From Burkholderia sp. Bp8992 (GTDB lineage Bacteria > Pseudomonadota > Gammaproteobacteria > Burkholderiales > Burkholderiaceae), in assembly GCF_003853705.1 (NCBI RefSeq), contig NZ_QTQI01000041.1, positions 1 through 51,839 of the forward strand: 51,839 nt of DNA, read 5' to 3'. Position 1 is the first letter of the stretch. The number at the start of each line of letters is the position of its first letter. The position numbers and the translations under genes were made by a program. Below are positions 45,065 through 51,839 of the stretch, in pieces. A model generated the notes under the pieces. The model searched no databases, was not told the origin of the DNA, and saw only the letters and a list, made by a program, of their open reading frames with translations.

Positions 45065-46159
45065 ATGACGAAAAAGACCCTACTGGTACTTGCGGCGGCC
45101 TGCACGATTCCGGCTGCGGCGTTTGCACAGAGCAGCGTGACGATGTTCGGGCTGATGGATGCCGGCATCAGCTATGTCAGCAACCAGAGCGGCCACGGCG
45201 CCGCGAAATTCGACGACAACATCTTCTTTCCGAACCTGCTCGGCTTCGAGGCCAAGGAAGATCTCGGCGCGGGCACGCGCGCGATCTTCCGGCTCGTGAA
45301 CCAGTACTCGCTCGGCAACGGCTCGATCATCGGCGGCGGGTTGTTCGCGCGCACGGCCTACGTCGGGCTGCAGAACGACCGGTACGGCACGCTGACGCTC
45401 GGCAACCAGTACGAGTTCATGGTCGATTCGCTGGCCGCGAGCGGCAACGAGATCGCACAGGATCTCGTCGGCCTGTACGGCTTTCGCAACGGGCCGTTCG
45501 ACAAGCTCGCGCTGCCGAACAACCCGACCGGCGCATTCGACTGGGACCGCGTCGCCGGCAGCAATCGCGTCGCGAATTCGGTCAAGTACACGAGCCCGTC
45601 GCTGTCGGGCCTCACCTTCGGCGCGCTGTACGGCTTCGGCAACGTCGCCGGGTCGGTCGGCGCGAACAACACGGTCAGCGTCGGCGCGAGCTACGACAAC
45701 GGCCCGTTCGGCGCAGGCGCGGCCTATACGAACCAGAAATACGGCGCGGCCGGCGGATTGCCGCCGACCAGCGTGCGCAACTGGGGCGCGGGCGTGCACT
45801 ACACGGTCGGCACGGTCACGGGGAAGGCGCTTTTCACGACCGTACGCAACGCGCGGAACGGCGCGGGTGCGTGGTCGGCCGAAGCCGGTGCGACGTGGCG
45901 GCCGTCGCCGGTATGGGTAATCGGCGCGAGCTACACGTACATGTTGGGTAATGACGCGCTCGACAACGCGCATGCGCATCAATTCCTGGCCGCAGTCGAG
46001 TACTGGCTGTCGAAACGCACGATGGTGTACGTCGCCGGCGTGCATCAGCGCACCGGCCACGGCAGCAACGCGCAGATCAACGGCGTGATGGACGCGAACG
46101 GTGCATCGAGCGGCGCACTGCAGTCGATTGCGCGGATCGGGTTCAGTACGCGGTTCTGA
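45065..46159 (+). CDS. Outer-membrane porin (Gram-negative, OmpC-like)
   Basis: The 364-residue protein has a signal peptide cleaved after AAAFA, then QSSVTMFGLMDAGISYVSN, the standard betaproteobacterial porin start, and it ends in Phe. It should form a 16-strand trimeric channel. Its place after the catabolic operon, 176 bases on, suggests substrate uptake. A hairpin follows at 46177. Confidence 0.93.
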   Translation: MTKKTLLVLAAACTIPAAAFAQSSVTMFGLMDAGISYVSNQSGHGAAKFDDNIFFPNLLGFEAKEDLGAGTRAIFRLVNQYSLGNGSIIGGGLFARTAYVGLQNDRYGTLTLGNQYEFMVDSLAASGNEIAQDLVGLYGFRNGPFDKLALPNNPTGAFDWDRVAGSNRVANSVKYTSPSLSGLTFGALYGFGNVAGSVGANNTVSVGASYDNGPFGAGAAYTNQKYGAAGGLPPTSVRNWGAGVHYTVGTVTGKALFTTVRNARNGAGAWSAEAGATWRPSPVWVIGASYTYMLGNDALDNAHAHQFLAAVEYWLSKRTMVYVAGVHQRTGHGSNAQINGVMDANGASSGALQSIARIGFSTRF

Positions 46160-46176
46160 CGGCGAAAAACAGGCGC

Positions 46177-46196
46177 CGGCCGCGGTATCGCGGCCG
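46177..46196 (+). terminator. Porin terminator hairpin
   Basis: CGGCCGCG and CGCGGCCG pair perfectly around GTAT, 17 bases after the porin stop. No U-tract follows. Confidence 0.55.
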
Positions 46197-46367
46197 ATGC
46201 CGGCGTCGATACGCGGGACGCGGCGCAGCGCCTTCGCGAGATCGTCGAAGCGGCGCATGCATCGGGAATAAATCCGGCGCGGCACCGGTACATCAGGTGT
46301 CGCCACGCCGTTCGCCGCACCGGACGCGCGGGTGCGCGGCACCCCACCCGAATCAGCGAGATCGCTC

Positions 46368-46907
46368 ATGTCACAGCCCAACCACACCGCCTACGCACGC
46401 TTCGCGATCGCCATGCATTGGTCGATCGCGATCCTGATCCTGTTGAACCTGTCGATTGGGCTCTACATGGATACGTATCCGCACAACTCGTCGCAGTTCA
46501 ACGGCATCCTGTTCTATCACGCGTCGATCGGCAGCCTGATCTTCATGCTGACCGTGCCGCGCCTCGTCTGGCGCGCGACGCACACGCCGCCGCCGCTGCC
46601 GGACAGCGTTCCGGCCTGGCAGGCGCGGATCGCCGGCGCGTTGCACGGCGTGCTGTACCTGCTGCTGTTTCTCGTGCCGCTGACCGGCTACGTGCATCGC
46701 CTCGCAGGCGCACACGCGGTCAGCTTCTTCGGCCTCACGGAACTGCCGGTGCTCGTCGGTCGCGACGAACCGTTGCGACTCCTGACGGATACGCTGCATC
46801 GCGCGCTGGTGCTGACGCTCGGCCTGCTGCTGGCCCTGCACGTCGGCGCCGCAGTGAAGCACAAGTTCGTCGATCGCGACGGCGTGGCGGAACGGATGGG
46901 GATCTGA
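46368..46907 (+). CDS. Cytochrome b561
   Basis: The 179-residue membrane protein has four membrane segments with conserved histidines in AMHWSIA, YHASIG, LHGVLY and ALHVGAAVKH, fitting two haem b sites. It moves electrons in the inner membrane, probably from quinol. The ATG at 46368 lacks a strong ribosome site. Confidence 0.9.
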   Translation: MSQPNHTAYARFAIAMHWSIAILILLNLSIGLYMDTYPHNSSQFNGILFYHASIGSLIFMLTVPRLVWRATHTPPPLPDSVPAWQARIAGALHGVLYLLLFLVPLTGYVHRLAGAHAVSFFGLTELPVLVGRDEPLRLLTDTLHRALVLTLGLLLALHVGAAVKHKFVDRDGVAERMGI

Positions 46908-46955
46908 AGGAAACGGGAACACGCGCCGGTACGCGGCGCGTCCTTCATCGGCCAC

Positions 46956-47444
46956 TCACCGCGAACCGCAGCGATTCCGGCGGACGATCTCGGGGTCGAA
47001 GCTCGCATGCCCAGGCGAAATCCGCATCATCACCAGTTTCGCCTCGCCGCCCGGTGTCGACCACAGGCTTATCTGCGTCAGGTCGATGCCGTTCGACGAC
47101 TTCAGCCAGCGCACCATGCGGACCTGATCCGGGAAGCAGGTCGTCGCGCCTTCGTTGTCCTCGACGATGGTCCCGTACGCTTTCAGCGTCGCACGCATCG
47201 CGTCGACAGCCTGCGTTCGTGACACGGTGGCGTGCATCGCGTCAGCCGCATCGTCGTAGATCGCGTCGAACGCCTGCGTGTTGAAGCGTTGCACGGCCAA
47301 CGCTTCCGCCCGAAGCGCGGCCTGCCGGTTGTCGGCGTAGTAGCCGAAATGAATGCGCGCGCCGAGCGCGAACAATGCGACGCCCGTCAGCGCGACCAGC
47401 GCCAGTGCGACCTTCCATGTACGGCGCGCGGCTTTGGATCCCAT
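46956..47444 (-). CDS. Hypothetical single-pass membrane protein
   Basis: The 162-residue protein has a basic start and one N-terminal membrane segment (WKVALALVALTGVALFALGA), followed by a soluble domain resembling DUF4019/NTF2-like periplasmic folds (FNTQAFDAIYDDAADAMHAT). AGAGG lies nine bases before the ATG. The family is not certain. Confidence 0.65.
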   Translation of the reverse strand: MGSKAARRTWKVALALVALTGVALFALGARIHFGYYADNRQAALRAEALAVQRFNTQAFDAIYDDAADAMHATVSRTQAVDAMRATLKAYGTIVEDNEGATTCFPDQVRMVRWLKSSNGIDLTQISLWSTPGGEAKLVMMRISPGHASFDPEIVRRNRCGSR

Positions 47445-47457
47445 GGTCGGTGACCTC

Positions 47458-47661
47458 TTACGCGATATCGGCGACATCGTGCATGTCAAGCCGTTCAGCA
47501 TCGGTTGTCAATCCGCGCGAATCCTCGATGCGTTGCCGGGCCTCGGCGACGATACGCAGCGATTCGCGGACGAATCCGTCATCCGTCGTCGCTTCGAGAA
47601 GCAGCGCATCGGCGCGTTGACGCCGGTCTTGGCGGGGATTGTGCGGCAGGATGAACGTCAT
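47458..47661 (-). CDS. Small hypothetical protein
   Basis: A 67-residue charged protein (MTFILPHNPRQDRRQRADAL at the start) ends 13 bases before the membrane-protein gene. GGAAAA before the ATG is weak. The helical content and coupling to the next gene support it only moderately; the 289 bases upstream to 47950 hold no other gene. Confidence 0.45.
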   Translation of the reverse strand: MTFILPHNPRQDRRQRADALLLEATTDDGFVRESLRIVAEARQRIEDSRGLTTDAERLDMHDVADIA

Positions 47662-47902
47662 TCGAATTTTCCAAGGCGCGAAAAACGAGAGCCGCGTCCA
47701 GCGGCTTTTCGAACCGCCTCTGAAGCGCGCTCGCCCGGGCGAGCGGGCCGATTGTCGCCACTGCGTGCGCGGACCACAACACGCCGGCAGGGAAATTGAC
47801 CATTGTTGACATGGGCTGCGACGCGCGAGGTCATCGCGCGATGCACGGCATCGCCCATCCCACCCCCATCCAACCCCAAATAAATCCCCTTGACGCCCTA
47901 TC

Positions 47903-47939
47903 TTTCGATATATATCTTTAGATATGTTTTTCGACATAT
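47903..47939. promoter_or_regulatory. PadR-type operator upstream of yqjI
   Basis: The inverted repeat ATATC-TTTA-GATAT (47912-47925) lies within two direct copies of TTTCGA(T/C)ATATA. It ends about 12 bases before the start codon of the PadR regulator, so it probably mediates autoregulation of the metal-responsive pair. Confidence 0.65.
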
Positions 47940-47950
47940 AGGACAGGATC

Positions 47951-48661
47951 ATGCGACACAATCACTTCCGCGGCCATGACCGTTGCGACGGTCATGGTGC
48001 GCATGCCCGCCCCGACTGGTTCGCCGGTCTCTGGCACGCGATCGGCCGCCACCGTCGCGGCCACGACATGTTCGGTGGCGGCCCGTTCGGCGGCCGGGGC
48101 GGGCGCGGCGGCTTTGGCGATTTCGGCGACGACGGCATGCCGCGCGGCCGCCAGTTCAGCTCCGACGATCTCCAGTTGCTGCTGCTCGCGCTGGTCGCCG
48201 AGCAGCCGAGCCACGGCTACGAGCTGATCAAGGCGCTCGACACGCGTTCGAACGGTTTCTACAGCCCGAGCCCCGGCATGGTGTATCCGGCACTCACGTA
48301 TCTGGAAGAAGTCGGCTTCGTCGCGTCGCAGGCGGAAGGCAACCGCAAGCGCTATGCGCTGACCGACGCCGGCCGCGCGCATCTCGATGCGCAGCGCGAA
48401 CGCGTCGACACGCTGTTCGCCCGCCTCACGCACCTCGCCCGCAAGATGGAGTTCATGCGCCGCGCGTTCGCCGGGGAATCGGCAGGCAACGAAGCACCGG
48501 ACGAATCGCAGGCCGGCTGGCTGCCGGAGTTCGTCGAGGCGCGCGTCGCGCTCAAGCGCGCGCTGCTGCACAAGAGCGCCGCCGATGCCGACGAACAACG
48601 CCGCATCGCGGCCATCATGCGCCGCGCGACGGCCGAAATCGAAGGCGGCTCCGGCGCGTGA
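47951..48661 (+). CDS. yqjI: YqjI-like metal-responsive PadR repressor
   Basis: The 236-residue protein has a His/Cys/Gly-rich N-terminal extension (about residues 1-65) and a PadR winged helix (LLLLALVAEQPSHGYELIKA; SPSPGMVYPALTYLEEVGFV). E. coli YqjI has the same layout and responds to nickel/iron to control the ferric reductase yqjH. Here the reductase gene is directly downstream on the same strand rather than divergent. Confidence 0.85.
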   Translation: MRHNHFRGHDRCDGHGAHARPDWFAGLWHAIGRHRRGHDMFGGGPFGGRGGRGGFGDFGDDGMPRGRQFSSDDLQLLLLALVAEQPSHGYELIKALDTRSNGFYSPSPGMVYPALTYLEEVGFVASQAEGNRKRYALTDAGRAHLDAQRERVDTLFARLTHLARKMEFMRRAFAGESAGNEAPDESQAGWLPEFVEARVALKRALLHKSAADADEQRRIAAIMRRATAEIEGGSGA

Positions 48662-48699
48662 TTCGCGCGGCCCCGTCAAACCTCAAGGAGAACGGATCG

Positions 48700-49521
48700 A
48701 TGCAGAACACATCCGAGCGCACCGTGACCCGCGTGCGCCATACCCTCAAGTTCCGCCTGCTGCAGGTCCTGCGTGTGCATGCCGTGACACCGCACCTGCT
48801 GCGCGTCACGCTCGGCGGCCCCGATCTCGCGGATTTCGAATCCGCGTCGTTCGACGATCACGTGAAGGTGTTTTTCCCGCCGCCCGGCACCGAACGGCCC
48901 GCGATGCCGACGCTCGGCGCGAACGGCCCCGAGTTTCCGGAAGGCGAGCCGAAGCCGGTCGCGCGCGACTTCACGCCGCGCCGCTTCGACCGCGCCGCCT
49001 GCGAACTCGATCTGGAATTCGTGCTGAACCATCCGGGCCCCGCGTCGCAGTGGGCGGCACAGGCACGGGTCGGCCAATGGCTCGGCATCGGCGGCCCGCG
49101 CGGTTCGTTCGTCGTCCCGACCGGTTTCGACTGGCATCTGCTGATCGGCGACGATACGGCGCTACCGGCCGTCGCGCGGCGTCTCGAGGAGTTGCCGGCC
49201 GGTGCGCGTGCGGCCGTCGTGCTGGAAGTGGCCGATCGTGCCGCGCAGATCGCGTTCGACACGCGCGCCGACGTGCATGAAGTCTGGCGCTTCCGCGCCG
49301 AAGCCGACGCGGCAGAGGGCGATGCGCTGCTGAATGCCGTCCGCGACCTGCCGTTGCCGCCGTCCGGCGACGGCTACGTGTGGGCGGCCGGCGAAGCGCT
49401 GTCGATGCGTGCGGTCCGCCAGCACCTGACCGGCGAGCGCGGCGTCGACAAATCGCGCATCCGCGCGGCGGCCTACTGGAAGCGCGGCGCGGCGGCCGTG
49501 CACGAAACGCTGGAAGACTGA
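48700..49521 (+). CDS. yqjH: Siderophore-interacting FAD ferric reductase (YqjH/ViuB-like)
   Basis: The 273-residue protein has the FAD-binding RDFTPRRF motif (R-x-F-T form of RxYT) and a GGPRGSFVVP pyrophosphate-binding segment, then a C-terminal NAD(P)H-type domain (WAAGEALSMRAVRQHL). It reduces ferric siderophores in the cytoplasm. AAGGAG lies nine bases before the ATG. Coexpression with yqjI fits metal homeostasis. Confidence 0.9.
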   Translation: MQNTSERTVTRVRHTLKFRLLQVLRVHAVTPHLLRVTLGGPDLADFESASFDDHVKVFFPPPGTERPAMPTLGANGPEFPEGEPKPVARDFTPRRFDRAACELDLEFVLNHPGPASQWAAQARVGQWLGIGGPRGSFVVPTGFDWHLLIGDDTALPAVARRLEELPAGARAAVVLEVADRAAQIAFDTRADVHEVWRFRAEADAAEGDALLNAVRDLPLPPSGDGYVWAAGEALSMRAVRQHLTGERGVDKSRIRAAAYWKRGAAAVHETLED

Positions 49522-49702
49522 CGGATACGGACGCCCGATATAGGCGTGCCCGGCAACGGGCGCCCGGTCGACCGGCGGATGACACAATCGTGGCGTCCGC
49601 GCACCAGCGGGCTTGGCATCGGCATCGCGGCTGGTATATATCTGTGTGTGCGACGCCGCTGTCGGGCGACAGCCGCCGCAGCCCGCCCAGGAGCGCCCGG
49701 TC

Positions 49703-49927
49703 ATGACAAAAGAAAGCCACGCTTCGCCTTTCCTTCGCAACCTGAAGATCGTCGGCTATTGCGGCCTCGCCGCGGTGGTACTCGCACTGTTCGTCGCGAT
49801 GTGCGCGATCCTGAAGGAAAGCGCCCTCGATCGCGATGCCGCTCAGCACCCGACCGATACGGCTGAACTGCACGATGCGGGCGGCGGCCCGTCCGCATCG
49901 GCCGAATCGGCCAAGACACCCGGCTGA
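49703..49927 (+). CDS. Small single-pass membrane protein
   Basis: The 74-residue protein has one membrane segment (CGLAAVVLALFVAMCAIL) and an acidic, Ala/Ser-rich tail. AGGAG lies nine bases before the ATG. Function is unknown; no family recognised. Confidence 0.55.
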   Translation: MTKESHASPFLRNLKIVGYCGLAAVVLALFVAMCAILKESALDRDAAQHPTDTAELHDAGGGPSASAESAKTPG

Positions 49928-49953
49928 CGGCGTCCTGCCCGATTGCCTTTCAC

Positions 49954-50535
49954 TCAGGGCGCGTGCCGGCGCCCCATCACGACCGCGTGCACCGAATCGC
50001 CGATCCGTTCGAGCAGCACGATCACGCGTTGCCCGTACAGGTGCGCGGCCAGCGCGCCGGCCGTGCCGACCAGCACGCCGCCCGCCATGTCGAACGGCCA
50101 GTGCACGCCCGCATAGATGCGCCCCCACGCAATCGCCACGGCCAGCGCGGCCATCACGAACCCGGTCACGCGAGTCGTGCCGCCGAGCATCAGGCCGACC
50201 GCCATGCTCCACGCGAACGTCATGTGATCGCTCGGAAACGAGCTGTCCGGCGCGTGCGGAATCAGTTGCGTGCCGACGCCGGCCATGAACGGCCGCGGCG
50301 AGAACCAGAAATGCCCGATCACTTGCGCGAGCACGAGCGCCACGCATACGCCGACGCCGGCTTCGATCGCCTGGCGTCGTGTCGGGCGCGCACCGAAGAT
50401 CCAGGTCAGCAGCAGCATCGCCGGCAGTGCATAGACGAGCCAGTCGGCGGCGAAGATGGCGAGTCGGGCGACGCCCGGCTGCGGCGCAACCCCGGCGTTG
50501 ATGGCGGAAAAGAGGGTGAGATTGAGGTTCTGCAT
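49954..50535 (-). CDS. PAP2-family phosphatase (undecaprenyl-diphosphatase-like)
   Basis: The 193-residue membrane protein has the three PAP2 motifs: PRP (80-82), PSDH (101-104) and R139-x5-H145-x3-D149. It resembles BcrC/YbjG enzymes that recycle undecaprenyl pyrophosphate. The ATG at 50535 is preferred over an upstream extension; the ribosome site is weak. Confidence 0.88.
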   Translation of the reverse strand: MQNLNLTLFSAINAGVAPQPGVARLAIFAADWLVYALPAMLLLTWIFGARPTRRQAIEAGVGVCVALVLAQVIGHFWFSPRPFMAGVGTQLIPHAPDSSFPSDHMTFAWSMAVGLMLGGTTRVTGFVMAALAVAIAWGRIYAGVHWPFDMAGGVLVGTAGALAAHLYGQRVIVLLERIGDSVHAVVMGRRHAP

Positions 50536-50960
50536 GAATCCGGTTGCGTGGGGCGTAAAAAATCGACCGGTTGCCCGGCCTGATACGAACGATGCTAGGG
50601 CGCGCCCGCTTAAGCGATGCTTAATACGGCGGTGGCAGCCGCCGCCGCGGCCGGCGAAGCCCGCTGCGGCGAACGCACTTAGAGCCTGCACTGCAACACA
50701 AGTTCACACAATTGTCATATTCCCGCGCGACTGTCTCCCGTAAAGACTCACCTTTTTCACATCGTGGCGTCATCGACGCGTGCGACCATCGGGCCGCCGG
50801 GCGCCCTCCGTGCCGTTTGCATCGTTCATCTCAATATTTACGCCGCAAATTATTCGAAATCGGCAACAATTAATTCCATATGCGGCATCGCACAACGGCA
50901 ACGCACAGGCATACGATTACGAGCACTCATCCACGAAGCGATCAACAACAAGGAGTCCGC
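50536..50960. other. Intergenic region upstream of the acetoacetate decarboxylase gene
   Basis: No gene is supported. The 50700-50880 part is AT-rich for the genome and contains the palindrome ACAATTGT and AATATTTA/AATTATTCG segments, likely the divergent promoter region of the PAP2 and decarboxylase genes. Confidence 0.55.
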
Positions 50961-51701
50961 ATGAAAGCCAGCGATGTCCGATCGAAAGCGTTTGCGATGC
51001 CGTTGACCAGCCCTGCCTTCCCGATGGGCCCGTACCGTTTCGTCGATCGTGAGTTTCTGATCATCACGTATCGCACCGATCCGGATCGTCTCCGTGAAAT
51101 TGTCCCCGAGCCGCTGCAGGTCACCGAGCCGCTCGTGCATTACGAATTCATTCGCATGGCCGATTCGACCGGCTTCGGCGACTACACCGAAAGCGGCCAG
51201 GTCATCCCCGTCGAATACAACGGCCAGCCGGGCGGCTATACGCTCGCGATGTATCTCGACGATCACCCGCCGATCGCCGGCGGCCGCGAGCTGTGGGGCT
51301 TCCCGAAGAAGCTCGCGTCGCCCACGCTGCACGTGAACACCGATCACATCCTCGGCACGCTCGACTACGGCAAGGTGCGCGTCGCCACCGGCACGATGGG
51401 CTACAAGCACAAGGAGCTCGACATCGACGAGCAGACGAAGCGTCTCGCCGGCCCCAATTTCCTGCTGAAGATCATCCCGCACGTCGACGGCACCGCGCGC
51501 GTGTGCGAACTGGTGCGCTATTACATGCAGGACATCAAGATGAAGGGCGCGTGGACGGGCCCGGCGTCGCTCGAACTGGCGCCGCACGCACTGGCGCCGG
51601 TGGCCGACCTGCCCGTGCTCGAAATCGTCGAAGCCCGGCACCTGGTCGCAGATTTGACGCTGGGCCTCGGCGAAGTCGTCTACGATTATCTGGCTCAATA
51701 A
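50961..51701 (+). CDS. adc: Acetoacetate decarboxylase
   Basis: The 246-residue protein has the Schiff-base lysine in [11 protein letters not shown] (K116/K117), as in clostridial Adc. It converts acetoacetate to acetone and CO2. AAGGAG lies six bases before the ATG. It is followed by a 3-hydroxybutyrate dehydrogenase-like gene, together forming a ketone-body unit. Confidence 0.93.
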   Translation: MKASDVRSKAFAMPLTSPAFPMGPYRFVDREFLIITYRTDPDRLREIVPEPLQVTEPLVHYEFIRMADSTGFGDYTESGQVIPVEYNGQPGGYTLAMYLDDHPPIAGGRELWGFPKKLASPTLHVNTDHILGTLDYGKVRVATGTMGYKHKELDIDEQTKRLAGPNFLLKIIPHVDGTARVCELVRYYMQDIKMKGAWTGPASLELAPHALAPVADLPVLEIVEARHLVADLTLGLGEVVYDYLAQ

Positions 51702-51753
51702 CACGTCCGCTGTCCTTTCTCCCTGTCAATCCTTTCACCACGGGAATTCGAAC

Positions 51754-51839
51754 ATGAGCAACCTGAATGGCAAGACCGCAGTCGTCACGGGCGCCGCGAG
51801 CGGCATCGGCAAGGAAATCGCACTCGAGCTCGCCAAGGC
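51754..51839 (+). CDS. 3-hydroxybutyrate dehydrogenase-like SDR (partial)
   Basis: The first 28 codons read MSNLNGKTAVVTGAASGIGK and on, with the TGxxxGIG cofactor motif of short-chain dehydrogenases; the window ends inside the gene. Position after adc makes 3-hydroxybutyrate dehydrogenase the likely identity. Confidence 0.75.
   Translation, partial: MSNLNGKTAVVTGAASGIGKEIALELAK

Noticed and set aside
1-51839. tRNA or rRNA genes
   Set aside because: I found no cloverleaf-like or rRNA-like sequence by eye.

Overview
The window looks like a Burkholderia chromosome (high-GC genes with strong GGAG-type ribosome binding sites, a protocatechuate/4-hydroxybenzoate block, FNR next to a universal stress protein, and a porin ending in Phe) whose left third is a foreign, lower-GC island. 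All names below come from reading motifs; no database search was possible.

Positions 1-6.3 kb, all on the minus strand, hold the core of a Tn7-like transposon: an XRE regulator, then tnsA, tnsB, tnsC and a 322-residue TniQ with overlapping or nearly touching ends, then a small MbcA/ParS-like protein and a second, short TniQ of 228 residues. A perfect 34-bp palindrome (1101-1134) sits between the long TniQ and the small gene. No Cas genes are present.

Positions 6.9-18.2 kb carry a candidate defence or modification system. On the plus strand is an 1116-residue SF2 helicase with a possible nuclease-like C-terminus. Convergent to it is a six-gene minus-strand operon with mostly overlapping genes: a Dam-like methylase, a second D12-class methylase, a Cof-type HAD phosphatase, an 855-residue GGDEF-type protein with an SGDEY core and a large unrecognised C-terminal half, a Trm112-like/SAM methyltransferase and a 575-residue D12 methylase. 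I cannot match this set to any named system (it lacks the hallmark proteins of BREX, DISARM, Druantia, Hachiman and Dnd). It is the most interesting part of the window: methylation, a possible nucleotide second messenger and a phosphatase under one promoter. The island ends near 18.62 kb in an AT-rich stretch, just before the promoter of a LysE-type exporter.

Positions 18.7-26.8 kb are core metabolism: a LysE exporter, then the beta-ketoadipate genes pobA, pcaI, pcaJ, pcaB, pcaD, pcaC and pcaK on the minus strand, with a 34-bp palindromic operator between pobA and pcaI and a divergent LysR regulator upstream of pobA. pcaGH and pcaF are not here. Positions 26.9-37 kb hold folE coupled to a pteridine-reductase-like gene, a serine acetyltransferase, small conserved proteins, a universal stress protein with an FNR-type regulator, a divergent argP/argO pair, an aldo-keto reductase and a pseudogene broken by a stop codon and a frameshift.

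Positions 37.3-46.2 kb form a catabolic block: two AraC regulators, a GMC oxidoreductase, a dihydroxyacetophenone-dioxygenase-like cupin, an MFS transporter, a zinc alcohol dehydrogenase, a short-chain dehydrogenase and a porin. Positions 46.3-51.8 kb hold cytochrome b561, small proteins, a YqjI/YqjH-like metal-responsive pair, a PAP2 phosphatase, acetoacetate decarboxylase and the start of a 3-hydroxybutyrate dehydrogenase cut by the window edge.
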